DNA of 7,540 bases. Origin: CAZWKQ01 sp964634005 (lineage in GTDB: Bacteria; Bacteroidota; Bacteroidia; Bacteroidales; JACABE01). The stretch lies in NCBI GenBank assembly GCA_964634005.1, contig CAZWKQ010000036.1, forward strand, positions 1-7,540, given 5' to 3'. Below, piece after piece: positions 6,190 through 7,540 of this stretch. The position numbers were made by a program, and so were the translations under genes. The notes beneath the pieces were generated by a model, which saw only the letters and a list, made by a program, of their open reading frames with translations, did not search any database and had not been told where the DNA came from. How positions within the stretch are numbered: the stretch's first letter is position 1; each line of letters begins with the position of its first letter.

Positions 6190-6297
6190 ATGTAGATATA
6201 GAACTAGCAAAGTTAAGGATAAGATTACGAACTAAGAAAAGGATTTTAGATCTTTGTTTTTTTAATAAGTTATGCAAGACAAACTTAAGTGTCTATT

Positions 6298-6335
6298 GGT
6301 CGGTTTGAAAAAAGGATATAAAATATAAACCGACC
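6298..6335. repeat. Perfect 9-bp inverted repeat upstream of the T9SS gene
   Basis: GGTCGGTTT (6298-6306) and AAACCGACC (6327-6335) are perfect reverse complements separated by 20 A/T-rich bases. It lies 50-87 nt before the start codon. The GC-rich arms stand out locally. It could be an operator for a dimeric regulator, a structured leader, or a remnant of a terminator; no T-run follows (TAAACCC), which argues against the last. Confidence 0.6.
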
Positions 6336-6384
6336 TAAACCCAAGTGAAATATTCAGATATTAAATAATTTAATAAAATTAAAC

Positions 6385-7332
6385 ATGAAAAGAATAGTAT
6401 TTTTTATTATAGCGGTTTTTATTTTTCAAAAAATACTTTATAGTCAATGGGCACCTGTTGGGGCTTGTTGGCACTACAACTTTTCTGCATTTGCAGTAGA
6501 AGGATATTATAAAATAAACTGTATAGGCGATACACTAATAAATAATATTAATTGCAGAGTTTTGGAAAAGAAAATGTATCGTTGGACTGCACTCTGGGGT
6601 TTCGATACATTAGTAGTGGGACGTGAATACACCTACTCTGACCAAAATAAAGTATATATTTACAGATTCAATACTTTTTATACATTATATGATTTTTCGG
6701 CAAATATAGGAGATACTATTATTATTGCCGGAACCAACAAATATTCAACATCAGGATGTGATTCAATTGGTGCAATAAGGATTGACAGCACAGGAACCAT
6801 GAATATTAATGGTGAAATTTTACGTTATATTTCAGTAAGTCCCACACCTACTTCTAAATGGGGTTGGTATGCACGTATTGTTGAAAAGATAGGTCCTATT
6901 TACAGATACCAAAATAATCTCGATTATAATTATCTTTTTCCTATTAAACTCGATTATTGTGGCATGCAGTTAGATGAATTGTCTGAAGGCGGATATTTAA
7001 GATGTTACTCTGAACCAAATGGCTTTATTTATAAGCAATTGGGGTCGGCACCGGATTGTGATTACATAATAGGAATATCAGAAAAAGATGAATTAAAAAA
7101 AGAATTTATTATCTACCCCAACCCTGCTACTACCCAAACTACCATAACTTTCACACAGCTAACCAAAGAAAGCCGGCTGCAAATTTATAATATGCTGGGT
7201 CAAATGGTATATGAAGAAAAACTACCCAAAAGCAGCAACCAAACAATAATAAACACGTCAGGCTTTAACTCGGGCTTGTATAAAGTGGTATTGGGAGAGT
7301 GCAGTGCTTCGTTGATGGTTAATGGTTATTAG
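6385..7332 (+). CDS. Secreted protein with type IX secretion C-terminal sorting domain
   Basis: A 315-residue probable cell-surface or released protein. Residues 1-20 are a signal peptide (MKR, then VFFIIAVFIF, ending LYS before Q21). About 240-315 is a type A T9SS sorting domain, with FIIYPNPATTQTTITF, LQIYNMLGQMVYEEKL and INTSGFNSGLYKVVLG. Such domains guide export through the outer membrane by the PorU/SprA machinery and are removed on delivery. The mature part (about 21-238) has no enzyme motif I know. It is aromatic-rich and probably beta-rich, with seven cysteines (C28, C46, C57, C125, C192, C207, C225) and a GDTLINNINCRVLEKK stretch. I recall similar stretches in uncharacterised T9SS proteins of Bacteroidota. 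The last residues, SLMVNGY, differ from the usual basic-hydrophobic K(I/L)VV-type ending, and are encoded by a degenerate heptamer array crossing the stop codon. Function unknown. Confidence 0.87.
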   Translation: MKRIVFFIIAVFIFQKILYSQWAPVGACWHYNFSAFAVEGYYKINCIGDTLINNINCRVLEKKMYRWTALWGFDTLVVGREYTYSDQNKVYIYRFNTFYTLYDFSANIGDTIIIAGTNKYSTSGCDSIGAIRIDSTGTMNINGEILRYISVSPTPTSKWGWYARIVEKIGPIYRYQNNLDYNYLFPIKLDYCGMQLDELSEGGYLRCYSEPNGFIYKQLGSAPDCDYIIGISEKDELKKEFIIYPNPATTQTTITFTQLTKESRLQIYNMLGQMVYEEKLPKSSNQTIINTSGFNSGLYKVVLGECSASLMVNGY

Positions 7333-7338
7333 TTAATA
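7311..7338. repeat. Degenerate heptamer array (GTTRATG type) across the T9SS gene stop codon
   Basis: Four consecutive heptamers begin with GTT: GTTGATG, GTTAATG, GTTATTA and GTTAATA. They run from seven codons before the TAG (7330-7332) to 6 nt beyond it, and another GTTGATG follows after a 3-nt gap (7342-7348). Since seven is not a multiple of three, gain or loss of a unit would shift the frame of the last residues and move the stop. Confidence 0.6.
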
Positions 7339-7493
7339 GAAGTTGATGCCTAAATAAGTTTGACCGTTTTCACTCAATCATTTCAATTATTTTCTTATTC
7401 GGGGTTGTCTCGATTAATATCATTAGTTCACTGCATTCTTAATAAAATATTTGGGTTTATAATATTTCCTTTTTTATCTATTTTGTTTTATTA

Positions 7494-7540
7494 ATGTCCG
7501 ACAAAAATAAAAAAGATAATTTTTTAGAATACAATAATCA
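7494..7540 (+). CDS. Possible start of an unrecognised gene (cut by the window edge)
   Basis: ATG at 7494-7496 opens a frame that stays open to the end of the window and reads MSDKNKKDNFLEYNN. The hydrophilic, charged start looks like a normal cytoplasmic N-terminus. It follows a 161-bp gap and a CTATTTTG at 7478-7485, one base from the TAnnTTTG box, though the only upstream TTTG (7450-7453) is a few bases further away than usual. Fifteen codons are too few to prove a gene or name it. Confidence 0.35.
   Translation, partial: MSDKNKKDNFLEYNN

Larger units (their letters stand above)
6007..6384. other. 378-bp intergenic region with terminator-like and repeat elements
   Basis: No gene is supported here. 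It holds a hairpin plus T-run (6051-6078), a heptamer tandem array (6166-6189) and a 9-bp inverted repeat (6298-6335), each listed separately. A weaker hairpin occurs at 6238-6255 (AAAG with CTTT and AT with AT, one bulged G), followed by seven T residues at 6257-6263. I found no full TTTG...TAnnTTTG promoter; the nearest -7-like match is GATCTTTG at 6249-6256. The last 25 bases before the T9SS gene are almost pure A/T, as usual for Bacteroidota leaders. Confidence 0.6.

Overview
The window looks like chromosomal DNA from a low-GC member of the Bacteroidota. Four things point there: a protein with a type IX secretion (T9SS) C-terminal sorting domain, the AT-rich composition, start codons preceded by A-rich stretches instead of Shine-Dalgarno sequences, and a TAnnTTTG-type -7 box upstream of the first complete gene. 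All supported genes lie on the + strand.

Layout. Bases 1-150 are probably the 3' end of an unrecognised gene. Bases 151-672 hold no convincing gene; the first 310 of these are packed with inverted repeats (154-289, 317-330, 345-368 and a perfect 17-bp pair at 421-461), followed by AT-rich DNA and a promoter-like box. Bases 673-5322 look like one operon of five tightly spaced genes: a CvfB-type S1 RNA-binding protein, an exported M28 zinc aminopeptidase with PA and PDZ domains, aminodeoxychorismate synthase component I (pabB), aminodeoxychorismate lyase (pabC, overlapping pabB by 17 nt) and the enamine/imine deaminase ridA. A long hairpin (5342-5382) follows ridA. Next comes a DUF479/AcpH-type acyl-carrier-protein phosphodiesterase (5419-6006). 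A 378-bp gap follows with a terminator-like hairpin, a heptamer tandem repeat and a 9-bp inverted repeat. A secreted T9SS cargo protein (6385-7332) has a second, degenerate heptamer array running over its stop codon. The last 47 bases may be the start of another gene.

How the genes fit together. PabB and PabC perform the two chorismate-dependent steps to 4-aminobenzoate for folate. The glutaminase partner (PabA/TrpG) is not in the window. RidA clears reactive enamines/imines formed by PLP enzymes, and PabC belongs to a PLP-enzyme family. The CvfB-like protein and the exported peptidase have no obvious folate role; they may be co-transcribed only by position.

Novelty. The genes belong to known families and I see no clear new multi-gene system. 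The signals that protein annotation does not explain are the palindrome cluster at 154-461, the two heptamer arrays flanking the T9SS gene, and the hairpin that rules out an upstream GTG start for the AcpH-like gene.
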